Part shown: one piece after another, positions 32,401-39,626 of the stretch
Layout of the letters: each line of letters starts with the position of its first letter
Position numbering within the stretch: the stretch's first letter is position 1
Assembly (NCBI RefSeq): GCF_014212055.1
Contig: NZ_JACJVO010000046.1
Location: forward strand, 49,856-113,855
Source of the DNA: Cohnella zeiphila
GTDB taxonomy: Bacteria; Bacillota; Bacilli; Paenibacillales; Paenibacillaceae
Direction of reading: 5' to 3'
Length of the DNA stretch: 64,000 nt
Notes under the pieces: generated by a model
What the model saw: the letters and a program-made list of their open reading frames with translations, nothing else
Databases searched by the model: none
What the model was told of the DNA's origin: nothing
Made by a program: the position numbers and the translations under genes

Positions 32401-34197
32401 GTCCAGCTTGCCGCTGCTGTCGCTCGTCTCGGCCCGCACTTCGATGCCGGTCCCGTCGAAGGCGTACGTCATCTCCGGCTGCGTTCCGCTGGCGTCGTCC
32501 GGCTCCCCATAATGGACGTCGCCTCCGTAATCTCCGAAGGACCGGTCGCCGCTGTAGCCCCATCGGTTGGCGTACTGAATCGCCGGATCGGTATCGTTCA
32601 GGAGAACCGTATGAGACACGGGGGCGGAATCAGCCCCTTCGCCCGGATCCGGCGGCGTATCGCCGCTCGCGTCGGAAGCATGGCCGTCGCTGCCTGCATC
32701 GCCGTTCTGTCGGCCGGCTCCCGAAGCCGACGAATCCGTCACGATGACCGACAGATCCTGGGCGTCGCTCTCGAGTTCATTGCCGCCGTTGCGCGTCCAA
32801 TCTCCCGAGTACTTCATGTAATTATCGTCATCGTTTACGGTAGAGGCGCCGCTGAGCGCGGTGACCTTGAACAGGCGGGACGCGTGCGGCTCCAAGGTTA
32901 CCGGACCGTAGCCGGCGTCGAAGCTGCCCAGCTCTTGATGGCTCCACAAGTCGCGGACGGAGGCGGCGCCGCTTAAGCCGATGTCGTTCCAATTGACGCC
33001 GAACGACGCGCCCTTGCTGCCGAGGTTGAACAAGGCTACCGTATAGGTGCCATCGCCGTTGTTGGCGTACCATACCTGCTGATCCGAGGCCGTCGATACC
33101 GGGTGAATCGGGTGTCCGGCCTGATTGACGGCGATCACTTCGTCGTTGGTCAGCAGGCTGAGCCCGTAATCGTCCAGATTGGCGATATCGTCGCCGGTAT
33201 ACAACTGCGCCGACGAAGCCGCCCACAGCGTCATCGCCGTCTGCCGCTCGTCCTTCGTCAGACCGGACGTCGCTCCGTTGCCGATATCCAGCGAATCGAA
33301 GTCGTTCCATCCTCCGGGCCCGGCGTCGCGCCACCAGAACGCAGCATCCGGGAACAGCCGGGCGATGTTGCCCCATTGCGTCATCCCGACATCCGGGTTG
33401 TAGGCTTCCACGTCCCAGTCGACGCGCCAGCCGTTGGCGTACTTTTTCCAGTAGTCGACGTAATTGTGGTCGAGCGCCCAGCTCAGCTCGAACCAGATGC
33501 GGTACTTGCCGAGCGCCGTCGACCAGGCCTTCACATCGTCGCGGGCGTCGATGGTCTCATCGTTATGGCCGGAGCCCGGCGTCACGCTGTCGAACTTGAT
33601 AAAGTCGACGCCCCATTCGCCCAATTGCTCCGCGATCGAATCGACATATTCCTGGGCGCCGGGCTTGGAGAAGTCGATCTTGTAATCGATGTTCCAGTAA
33701 TCCGCCGTCGTCAGCGGCTTGACCACGATATCCTGCGCGTGATAAGGAGTGCCTTTGATCGGCAGGTTCTTCTCATAGACGTCCTTGGACATTCCGGGAA
33801 TCATGTAGAGGCCGATCTTCTGTCCGTTATGATGAACATAATCGACCACTTCCTGGAACCCGTTCGGGTACAGAGTCGCCTTCGGCACCGGCCGTCCGTA
33901 CTCGTCGGAGCCTCCGCTCCAGCCCGCGTCGATGTTGATATAATCGTAGCCGTGCGATTGAAGCTTCTCGTGCATCGCATCCGATTGAGCCTTCACCCGG
34001 TCGGCGGTCACCCAATCGATTCCGTTCGGGTTATACACTTGAAGGCTGTAGCTGCTCCACCCCATATACGGTTTCTGGGCGAGCCCGTTATCGGCCGCCT
34101 TCGCTTCCTGGCCGCTCGTGCCGACCCAGACGAACTGGGCGGCCAGAAGAGCGGAGAGCAGCAAGCCCGTTCCCGTTCGGCGAAACATCCGGTTCAC
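29467..34197 (-). CDS. SLH-anchored GH27 glycosidase with repeated X2-like and carbohydrate-binding-like modules
   Basis: 1576 residues, secreted and wall-attached. Signal peptide 1-34 (cleavage near EAKA-AD). The GH27 catalytic domain is at about 38-450, with YDYINIDAGW, nucleophile region GVDFIKFD (196-203) and GWNDFDSLDIGNG. Next are modules resembling GDYGDDV-type binding domains (530-655, 845-965, and a shortened one 1043-1138) alternating with X2-like domains (659-747, 748-839, 967-1042). A linker region (1140-1375) and three SLH repeats (1381-1410, 1420-1476, 1480-1560) end it. GTG at 34197 lies nine bases after GGGAG and is preferred to ATG at 34206. GH27 enzymes act on alpha-galactosides or beta-L-arabinopyranosides. 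A cre-like site lies upstream. Confidence 0.93.
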   Translation of the reverse strand: MNRMFRRTGTGLLLSALLAAQFVWVGTSGQEAKAADNGLAQKPYMGWSSYSLQVYNPNGIDWVTADRVKAQSDAMHEKLQSHGYDYINIDAGWSGGSDEYGRPVPKATLYPNGFQEVVDYVHHNGQKIGLYMIPGMSKDVYEKNLPIKGTPYHAQDIVVKPLTTADYWNIDYKIDFSKPGAQEYVDSIAEQLGEWGVDFIKFDSVTPGSGHNDETIDARDDVKAWSTALGKYRIWFELSWALDHNYVDYWKKYANGWRVDWDVEAYNPDVGMTQWGNIARLFPDAAFWWRDAGPGGWNDFDSLDIGNGATSGLTKDERQTAMTLWAASSAQLYTGDDIANLDDYGLSLLTNDEVIAVNQAGHPIHPVSTASDQQVWYANNGDGTYTVALFNLGSKGASFGVNWNDIGLSGAASVRDLWSHQELGSFDAGYGPVTLEPHASRLFKVTALSGASTVNDDDNYMKYSGDWTRNGGNELESDAQDLSVIVTDSSASGAGRQNGDAGSDGHASDASGDTPPDPGEGADSAPVSHTVLLNDTDPAIQYANRWGYSGDRSFGDYGGDVHYGEPDDASGTQPEMTYAFDGTGIEVRAETSDSSGKLDVYVDGEFKETVDTYSVSQTGQIPVYGIAGLEQGPHTLRIVRNPDGGHYFLLDALKVTADSLLGTPSAGSFNQDQPADITVALPFGASSLAGIRNGDSSLQSGTDYTVDANVATIKSAYLQQQPSGDSVALAFEFAGGDTQLLPIAMEGTSISPTSASFDKRPTAQADVAVSLTLPDGNSLTGIRNGDASLTEGEDYAADGNTVRILKSYLSSLPVGNASLTFEFSRSGPRTLAVAVSNSASPGRYEFVNNNDPKIKYSGGWNGSGGRGLGDYGDDVDWTETNDAFFEYTFQGTGIDYITEVDQGQGDVEIFLDGVSQGTFSTYEANAHNKPQMTIYSVSGLASGLHTLKAVKKTGQFMLLDALRVQLPDLIDVSLTDFDKAPAAQADVIVNVLAGTDGLTAIKNGAQTLVQGADYTVSGNQVTIKKEYLASQPAGTTKLTFAFRGDYGDDVHAAAADGSSFEYTFKGTGVELLSPVGPKQGDMDIYIDGEQKATVSANAAKRGAQVNLYRSDSLPSGTHTIKVVKSSGDLMLVDALRFDVSPWIATPPVSPSGEGGVATGADSIPVVRTTLPDGTSKDEAKLTADQAKTWIDRQKAAGASALTISFPTANGGASLTNATLDPESVALLADSGLDLEIDAGSAKIRVPNASLRGWDDEVHFNLTPVGSADESSQIETRANEETAVIAASGGKATLAGRPVKIETNLENREVMLVLPLDDTDAQASGSGRIGVYIEHEDGTKEFKPGTEAAFDEGKGVQFTTSKFSTFAPLQLDDAASASRSAYIRGFAGDLFKPDQVITRAEMAAILTRVAGRQADDAGNNPSFRDVKPGYWGANAIAQAAALGLMNGYGDGTFKPEQPVTRAEMAALASRLAPSAAEAGTGFADTIGHWAEQAIKSAQGAGYLQGYADGTFRPERALTRAEAVVILNRALGRVPRSDEAQSPWKDVPNGYWAARDIAEASTDRAAGSGAGSAGQPAD

Positions 34198-34264
34198 TGC
34201 AGTCATCTCCCTTATCTTTTTTTTGAGACCATCGAAACTTCCGCCGCACCCCCTCCACTGTTTA

Positions 34265-34278
34265 TGAAAGCGCTTGCC
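34265..34278. promoter_or_regulatory. cre-like catabolite control site upstream of GH27
   Basis: TGAAAGCGCTTGCC matches 13 of 14 positions of the CcpA consensus TGWAANCGNTNNCA. It lies 68-81 bases before the start and close to a leftward TATTAT box, so glucose repression of the enzyme is likely. Confidence 0.65.
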
Positions 34279-34404
34279 ACAGGCAAAATAATAGCCATTT
34301 ACCGCCAATTCCGGTAGGTACAATTGCGCCGGCCGGCGTACACCTTCCCCGATTCTGCAGGGACATTTGGCGGGGCATCGGCCATCTTTCCGCTTCGTCG
34401 GAAC

Positions 34405-34447
34405 AAAAGCGCCCCTCAGGCCGTTTCCGGGCCTGCAGGGGCGTTTT
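34405..34447 (-). terminator. Terminator of the dehalogenase gene
   Basis: AACGCCCCTGCAGGCCC pairs with the opposite arm GGCCTGAGGGGCGC with one or two bulged bases; leftward transcription then meets TTTTG. T and A runs flank both sides. Confidence 0.7.
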
Positions 34448-34468
34448 CGGGGAATTCCTCTCTTGATC

Positions 34469-35347
34469 TCAGCTCAAATCTCTCAGCCAAGCGGCGAGCG
34501 CTCGGCCAACCTCTTCCGGGGAGTCCTCCTGCGGATAGTGAAGTCCTTTGGCGACCGCTTCGGTCTGCGCCGGCCAGGTACGGACAAAATCGAGATGCGA
34601 TGGCGGCAGCAAGCCGGGGTCGCTTCGGACGAACAGCTTCGGGACGGGACTTTGCGCGAGCCACTTCCCGTAAGCGTCGACGATCTCGCACACGTCGGCC
34701 GGTTCCCCGCCGATCGGAAGCTGCCGCGCCCAGGAGAGCATCGGCCGGCGATTCTCGCCCGGCTCCAGGAACGGCCGGCGGTATTCGGCCATCTCTTCCT
34801 CCGTCCGCTTGCGCAAGACGGTCAGCGGCAGGTTGACTTCGATAAAAGAGTTCTGTTCCAGCACCATCTGCTCGCCGGCCGGAGACCGAAGCTTCTGGAA
34901 GATCGCGCGCCCCGTCTCGGGCATCTCGCTCCAATCGCGGGCCCGGATAATCGCCTCCATGTGGACGATGCCTTTCAACGCGTCCGGATGGCGCATCGCC
35001 CAATCGAAGCCGAGGGCCGACCCCCAATCGTGAACCACCAGGATGACATTCCGACGAACCCCAAGCTGCTCGAGCAGAGCATCCAGATAGCGTCTGTGCT
35101 CAACGAACCGGTACGAATCCGGACCGCTGTTCGGTAGCTTGCCGGAATCTCCCATCCCGATCAGGTCGGGAGCGATGCAGCGGCCGTAATCCAGCGCATA
35201 AGGAAGAAGATGACGCCACAGATAGGACGAGGAAGGATTCCCGTGCAGGAAAACGATCGGATCGCCGCTGCCCGCCTCCACATATGCCATCTCCACATCG
35301 AACACCCGTTGACGCTTCTTTTCGTGAGCGAATCCTTTTTCAAACAT
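34469..35347 (-). CDS. dhaA: Haloalkane dehalogenase (alpha/beta hydrolase)
   Basis: 292 residues; hydrolyses carbon-halogen bonds through an aspartyl ester. Key residues are visible: halide-binding Asn in HGNPSSSYLWR (N37), nucleophile and halide-binding Trp in VVHDWGSALGF (D107, W108), the acid Glu in GIVHMEAI, and the catalytic His in GLHYPQEDSPEE, closely like DhaA. ATG at 35347 follows AAGGTGA by about eight bases. Its promoter overlaps a TetR-type palindrome, and the adjacent tetR gene has the matching site, so expression is probably induced by a ligand. Natural substrate unknown. Confidence 0.92.
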   Translation of the reverse strand: MFEKGFAHEKKRQRVFDVEMAYVEAGSGDPIVFLHGNPSSSYLWRHLLPYALDYGRCIAPDLIGMGDSGKLPNSGPDSYRFVEHRRYLDALLEQLGVRRNVILVVHDWGSALGFDWAMRHPDALKGIVHMEAIIRARDWSEMPETGRAIFQKLRSPAGEQMVLEQNSFIEVNLPLTVLRKRTEEEMAEYRRPFLEPGENRRPMLSWARQLPIGGEPADVCEIVDAYGKWLAQSPVPKLFVRSDPGLLPPSHLDFVRTWPAQTEAVAKGLHYPQEDSPEEVGRALAAWLRDLS

Positions 35348-35367
35348 GTTTGATCTCACCTTTCCTC

Positions 35368-35396
35368 TTAAAATGTTTGCAAGTGCTTACTTGCAA
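35368..35396 (-). promoter_or_regulatory. dhaA promoter overlapped by TetR-type operator
   Basis: Leftward TTGCAA (35396-35391), 17 bases, TTTTAA (35373-35368). The palindrome TTGCAAGTGCTTACTTGCAA occupies 35377-35396, covering the -35 box and spacer. Confidence 0.7.
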
Positions 35397-35413
35397 TTTG
35401 TTTTATAAAAAAG

Positions 35414-36001
35414 CTAGGGGGTTAAGGCCCTAGCGAACAACCGGACGCTTTCCTCGATAAAATCGTTCAACATTCGTTCCGGAGTCGTCTCGTCTGCCTT
35501 CAAGCCGCTCATGAACGAGCCGTAATTCATCCACATGAAGGACATGGCCGTCATTTCGGGATTCGGCGTAACGACCTTCTTCTGCTCCGCCATGGTACGG
35601 AAATAGCCGGTCAACAGGTCCCTCAGATGACGGGGATGACGCGCCGCTTCTTGATACACTTCGTCCGGAAGCACGCTGCTGCCCTTGTGCGCGATAAAGA
35701 ACAGCTTGCGGTTCCGGTTCATGATCCGGTGGTAGGTCCGGCTGATCAGAAGAAGATCGGAATGCAGCTCCCCGCTCAGCGATTCCCGGAACAGCTTCGT
35801 CATCTCTTCGGCGTAGTGATATTGTTGGAAGGCGGCCTCCAGCAGCTTCTGCTTCGTTCCGAAATGCCGGAAAAGCGTCACTTCGTTCACTCCGGCGGCA
35901 ACGGCGATCTCCTTGGTGGTCGTGCCGTCGTAGCCTTTGGCCGCCATGAGTTCGATGGCCGCGTTCAGCAGCTTGTCGCTGGTGCTTGGATGGCTTCCCA
36001 T
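35414..36001 (-). CDS. TetR family transcriptional regulator
   Basis: 195 residues. The N-terminal helix-turn-helix is DGTTTKEIAVAAGVNEVTLF followed by RHFGTKQKLLEAAF, the standard TetR motif. The C-terminal helical ligand domain is not closely assigned. ATG at 36001 follows GGGGAGAG. It is directly upstream of the dehalogenase on the same strand; both have promoters overlapping the same palindrome core (CAAGTGCTYACTT), so it very likely represses itself and dhaA. Its promoter lies partly within the 3' end of the GH116 gene. Confidence 0.92.
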   Translation of the reverse strand: MGSHPSTSDKLLNAAIELMAAKGYDGTTTKEIAVAAGVNEVTLFRHFGTKQKLLEAAFQQYHYAEEMTKLFRESLSGELHSDLLLISRTYHRIMNRNRKLFFIAHKGSSVLPDEVYQEAARHPRHLRDLLTGYFRTMAEQKKVVTPNPEMTAMSFMWMNYGSFMSGLKADETTPERMLNDFIEESVRLFARALTP

Positions 36002-36016
36002 TGCTCTCTCCCCAGA

Positions 36017-36036
36017 ATGCAAGTGCTCACTTACAT
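36017..36036. promoter_or_regulatory. TetR-type operator upstream of tetR
   Basis: ATGCAAGTGCTCACTTACAT, sharing the core CAAGTGCTYACTT with the site at 35377-35396. It lies directly downstream of the tetR -10 box. Confidence 0.7.
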
Positions 36037-36040
36037 TCCG

Positions 36041-36069
36041 ATTCTAACCCAACATCTTCCGGACGTCAA
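36041..36069 (-). promoter_or_regulatory. tetR promoter
   Basis: Leftward TTGACG (36069-36064), 17 bases, TAGAAT (36046-36041). The -35 box lies inside the last codons of the GH116 gene. Confidence 0.7.
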
Positions 36070-38518
36070 GATGTTCGATCTCGATTTTCCCCGATACGAC
36101 GTCCACGAACGGTAATCCGCCGCGCACGCCGGCGATTCCGTAACCGCTCGCCGTGCACAGGAAGCTGCTGAAATCCCCGGGGACGTTCGGCGAGAGACAC
36201 AGCGTCCGTTCGCAAGCATCGTAACGAATGCCGCTCCACCCTTGGATAAGGCCGTAGGACGCCATCGCCCGCGCATACCAATGACCGCATTCGTACTCGT
36301 TGAACGGATTGCGCGTCCGCCCGTCATATCGGCTGCGGCAGGTTCTGACGATCTCCAAGCCTTCTTCCACGCATCCAAGCGCCAGCAAATGGGAAGCGAC
36401 CTGGTATTCGATTCCCGTCCAAACTTCGTTGCTGTATACGAATGGCAAAGACGGCTGTCCGCCCTTCGGCCACGTGCACAGCAGCAGACCCCCTTCGCGG
36501 CCGAGCGCGAATCCGGGGCGCTGAGGATTGACATGCTCGGACAAATCGCGTTTGAAGTTGTATTTGTACACGCTGAGCAGGTGACTCCGCACCTTGTCGC
36601 GGTCCAGGATATCGCCCAGCCCGCACATCTCGCCAAGCCACGCCCCGATGACGCCGTCCGACAAGCATCCTGTCCCGTACTGGTATTTGGGTCCCTCCGT
36701 CCTCAGCAGTTCCAGGGCTTCGGCCGAATATTCGACGTTCCATGCTTGTTGACCGCTCGTCGGCGAAGGCGTTCGCAGCCCCTCCCACACGATCCGCTGC
36801 TCGTAATACTCGCCGTTGAACAGTTCGCCGTCCAGATAGTCCCTGCCTTTGCGGTACAAAGTCTCGTACCGGCCGGCGGGTTCGCCGAGCGCTTGCGCCA
36901 TATGCGAAGCCGCCTTCAGCGCTCCTAAGTAGATCGACGAGCACATCCCGTCGGGGCCCCAAAACTCGATATCGTACGTGTTGTGATGCGGTTCGGAGAG
37001 CACGCCCCTCTCTTCGGCATCCCAGGTCTCGATACAGTAGTTCAGGCTGATCTTTACCTTCGGCCAAAGCGCCCGCAGCCACTCCGTATCCCCGGCGATC
37101 CGCCAATCGCGGTACGCCTTCATGATGCCGCCCAGCTGTCCGTCGCTGGCGGCATGAAAGTCGTGGTCCGCCGGCTGAATGGGCAGCGGCACGCGGAAAT
37201 TCTGGTGTCCGCGTTCATCCTGGCCTTCCGTGAATTCGGCGGCGCGAATGCCGCGCTCCAGTTCCGGGAACAAGTGCGGGATCGACTGGGCATAGTTCCA
37301 GACGTGCGTGCAGGTGCCGTGACAGCTGCCCCGCGTATCTTCGCAGCCTTCCCACCCCCATAAACGGCCGTCCGTCTGCCGCAGAACGGTCGGCGACTTC
37401 AGAATGGACAGGTTCGCCGCCGCCGCTTGCACGATTTCGGGCGGCATGGAAGTGCCGTAGAAGCTGTCGCTGAACCGGAGGCTCTCCTCTCGCAGCTTCG
37501 CATAGTTGCGAAGCCAATAAGCGGAAACTTCCGTAACATCCGCGAACCTTCCCGCGTACCACGGCCGATGGAAATCCGGCGCGCGATCGGCATCGTTCCC
37601 GTTATGGCTTTGCCGATCCGCGGGCACTCCAACGGTCAGATTCGTCTCCGGAAAGTACCAGGACAACAGAAGGCGGGCCGTCTCCCTTGCCCGCGGTTGA
37701 AGCTTCAGCGGCACGAACAGGCTCGCGCCCGGGCTCGGCTTCCCTTCTGCGACGGGCAGCTTCTCTTGACAGAGCCCCTCAGCGATCTCCTTCCAGATCA
37801 TCGTAATCGGATCGAACCACCCGCCTCTGAACCAGGCGCAATCGACCGTCGCGTCCGGATGATCCGTGAAGGCGCTGAACGCCCCTTGCCTCCATGGCGT
37901 TTCGGCTGGCGGCGGCTGCTCCAGCACGAAACCTTTGCCGGAGCCCGAACAAAACGCCCGATGAGGCGCGTCGCCGCCGGCCGCCAGAAACGCTGCCGAG
38001 TGGAACGAATACACGAGCTCTAGCGTGCGATCCGTCAGATTCTCGAACGTAAATTCCAGCGCGGCGACCGGCAGGCTCGACGAATCGGCGTCCAACGGAA
38101 CGAACGGGCTCCAGCCGGTGACGGATGCGTTCACCGGCAAGCGAGGGTCGCGCAGCTCGACCGTCCCGAAGGGGAATCGGGTATGGAAGACGCACTCTTG
38201 AAATCGCGGAAGTCCGTAATGCTTGCCGAATAGCCCGTTGCCTGGTCCGACGAAGCGGTCCGACCGGTGACTGAACACTTTCCAGTCCGGAACCGGACCT
38301 TCCAGCACTCTGGCGACGTTGCCGTCCGCGCTCTTCACGCAGAGCGCGGAGAACATCAGCGGTTCATGGGTCAGATCCGGCGCGCCCTGCAAGGAGAAGT
38401 GGGACATGGCTCCCGTCCCCTCCAGGCAGAACATGCCCGCCCCGATCCCGCCGAGCGGAAACGCGACATGCGAATTGCGGCTCCCCGTGTAAACGTCGCC
38501 GAACGTGACTCTATTCAA
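36044..38518 (-). CDS. GH116-family glycoside hydrolase (GBA2/beta-glucosidase type)
   Basis: 824 residues, no signal peptide, so cytoplasmic. The N-terminal beta domain (to about 330) has FPLGGIGAGMFCLEGTGAMS, typical of the family. The C-terminal (alpha/alpha)6 barrel has WGWEGCEDTRGSCHGTCTHV, TYDIEFWGPDGMCSSIYLGA and QLGGIMKAYRDWR. The start is TTG at 38518 with AAAGGAGAG seven bases upstream; no ATG is close. It overlaps the response-regulator gene by eight bases and is the last gene of the eight-gene transporter operon. Members cleave beta-glucosides or beta-xylosides; the exact substrate is unknown. Confidence 0.9.
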   Translation of the reverse strand: MNRVTFGDVYTGSRNSHVAFPLGGIGAGMFCLEGTGAMSHFSLQGAPDLTHEPLMFSALCVKSADGNVARVLEGPVPDWKVFSHRSDRFVGPGNGLFGKHYGLPRFQECVFHTRFPFGTVELRDPRLPVNASVTGWSPFVPLDADSSSLPVAALEFTFENLTDRTLELVYSFHSAAFLAAGGDAPHRAFCSGSGKGFVLEQPPPAETPWRQGAFSAFTDHPDATVDCAWFRGGWFDPITMIWKEIAEGLCQEKLPVAEGKPSPGASLFVPLKLQPRARETARLLLSWYFPETNLTVGVPADRQSHNGNDADRAPDFHRPWYAGRFADVTEVSAYWLRNYAKLREESLRFSDSFYGTSMPPEIVQAAAANLSILKSPTVLRQTDGRLWGWEGCEDTRGSCHGTCTHVWNYAQSIPHLFPELERGIRAAEFTEGQDERGHQNFRVPLPIQPADHDFHAASDGQLGGIMKAYRDWRIAGDTEWLRALWPKVKISLNYCIETWDAEERGVLSEPHHNTYDIEFWGPDGMCSSIYLGALKAASHMAQALGEPAGRYETLYRKGRDYLDGELFNGEYYEQRIVWEGLRTPSPTSGQQAWNVEYSAEALELLRTEGPKYQYGTGCLSDGVIGAWLGEMCGLGDILDRDKVRSHLLSVYKYNFKRDLSEHVNPQRPGFALGREGGLLLCTWPKGGQPSLPFVYSNEVWTGIEYQVASHLLALGCVEEGLEIVRTCRSRYDGRTRNPFNEYECGHWYARAMASYGLIQGWSGIRYDACERTLCLSPNVPGDFSSFLCTASGYGIAGVRGGLPFVDVVSGKIEIEHLDVRKMLG

Positions 38519-39626
38519 CTCGGCACTCTCCTTTGCAAGCCGGGTCCGGGTCCTTGGCGGCGGCCTTGGCCTGCAGTCTCATCTCCGCAGGCGAGATCCC
38601 GTAGTGTTTTTTGAAAAGCTTATGAAAATAGGAGACGTCCTCATAGCCGACCCTTCCCGCAATATGTTTGATTTGAGCGTCGTCCTGCATGACCCACGAC
38701 CGGGCCGCTTCCATCCGCAGGCGAATGATTTGCTCCATGACGTTCTCTCCGAACTGGCGCTTATACGTTTGGCTCAAATAGACTTTGCTCACATAGAAGC
38801 GGTTCGCCACGGATTCCAGGGAGATGCCTTCCGCATAGTGATGCTGGATATAGTCGAAGATCTGCTGCAGATTGACCTTCTTCCGGTCCCTTCGCCGCGT
38901 CAGAATGCTGTCCATCGCCTCCCGGTAAATGGCCGTCAGAACTTCCGACACATTCGATGCATTCAGATGGGACGGAGCTCGCGCCTGCAGATCCTTTTCC
39001 CGCAGCAGATCGTTCAGCTCCAAGCCTTCCATCGCCGCAAAATGCTCGAGCGTCAGCAGAAACTCGTGATAGACCCGCAGCCACTGACCGGAATCGCACG
39101 GAAAATGGGAGTCCAAATATCGGATGCAGTCGGTCAACGCTTCTTCTGTCGCAGCAGCGGAAAGCTCGTTCAAATGCGTCGCGACATTCCGCTTGCTGTC
39201 GTTCACCGCGGCCAGCATCTCGGGCGGCAGCGTCACCAGGGCGGCCGAGATTTGGCGGCGATGATGCTCGAGACCGGCCAGGCACAGCTGCAGCGCCTGC
39301 TTCAGCTGTTCGGGATCGACCGGCTTCAGCAAATATTCGACGACGCCGGACCGCACCGCTTGATGCATGTACTTGAAATCGTCATGACCGCTCAGGACGA
39401 TCACTTGAATATTCGGCTGCGCCTCCTTCAGGAAGCGAAGCAATTCCACGCCGTCCAGCAGCGGCATCTGCATATCCAGGATGAGGATGTCCGGCTTCAG
39501 GTCCTGAAGAATCCGGCAGCCGTCTTCGCCGTTGTCCGCTTCCCCTTCCACTTCGATGCCAAGGCCGGTTTGGCGGACCAATTGCTTGATCAATTCCCTC
39601 GTCCACGGCTCATCCTCCACGATCAT
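38511..39626 (-). CDS. YesN-type response regulator with AraC output domain
   Basis: 371 residues from ATG at 39626. Receiver domain with acidic pocket VEDE, phospho-acceptor Asp in ILILDMQMP (D51) and Lys in YLLKPVD. Middle helical linker, then an AraC domain (GISLESVANRFYVSKVYLSQ; HIAGRVGYEDVSYFHKLFKK). The only strong ribosome binding site, AAGGAGG, lies 20 bases before this ATG but eight bases before an in-frame ATC at 39638, which would give the more usual IANLMIVEDE N-terminus. It overlaps the kinase gene and probably activates this operon. Confidence 0.93.
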   Translation of the reverse strand: MIVEDEPWTRELIKQLVRQTGLGIEVEGEADNGEDGCRILQDLKPDILILDMQMPLLDGVELLRFLKEAQPNIQVIVLSGHDDFKYMHQAVRSGVVEYLLKPVDPEQLKQALQLCLAGLEHHRRQISAALVTLPPEMLAAVNDSKRNVATHLNELSAAATEEALTDCIRYLDSHFPCDSGQWLRVYHEFLLTLEHFAAMEGLELNDLLREKDLQARAPSHLNASNVSEVLTAIYREAMDSILTRRRDRKKVNLQQIFDYIQHHYAEGISLESVANRFYVSKVYLSQTYKRQFGENVMEQIIRLRMEAARSWVMQDDAQIKHIAGRVGYEDVSYFHKLFKKHYGISPAEMRLQAKAAAKDPDPACKGECRVE

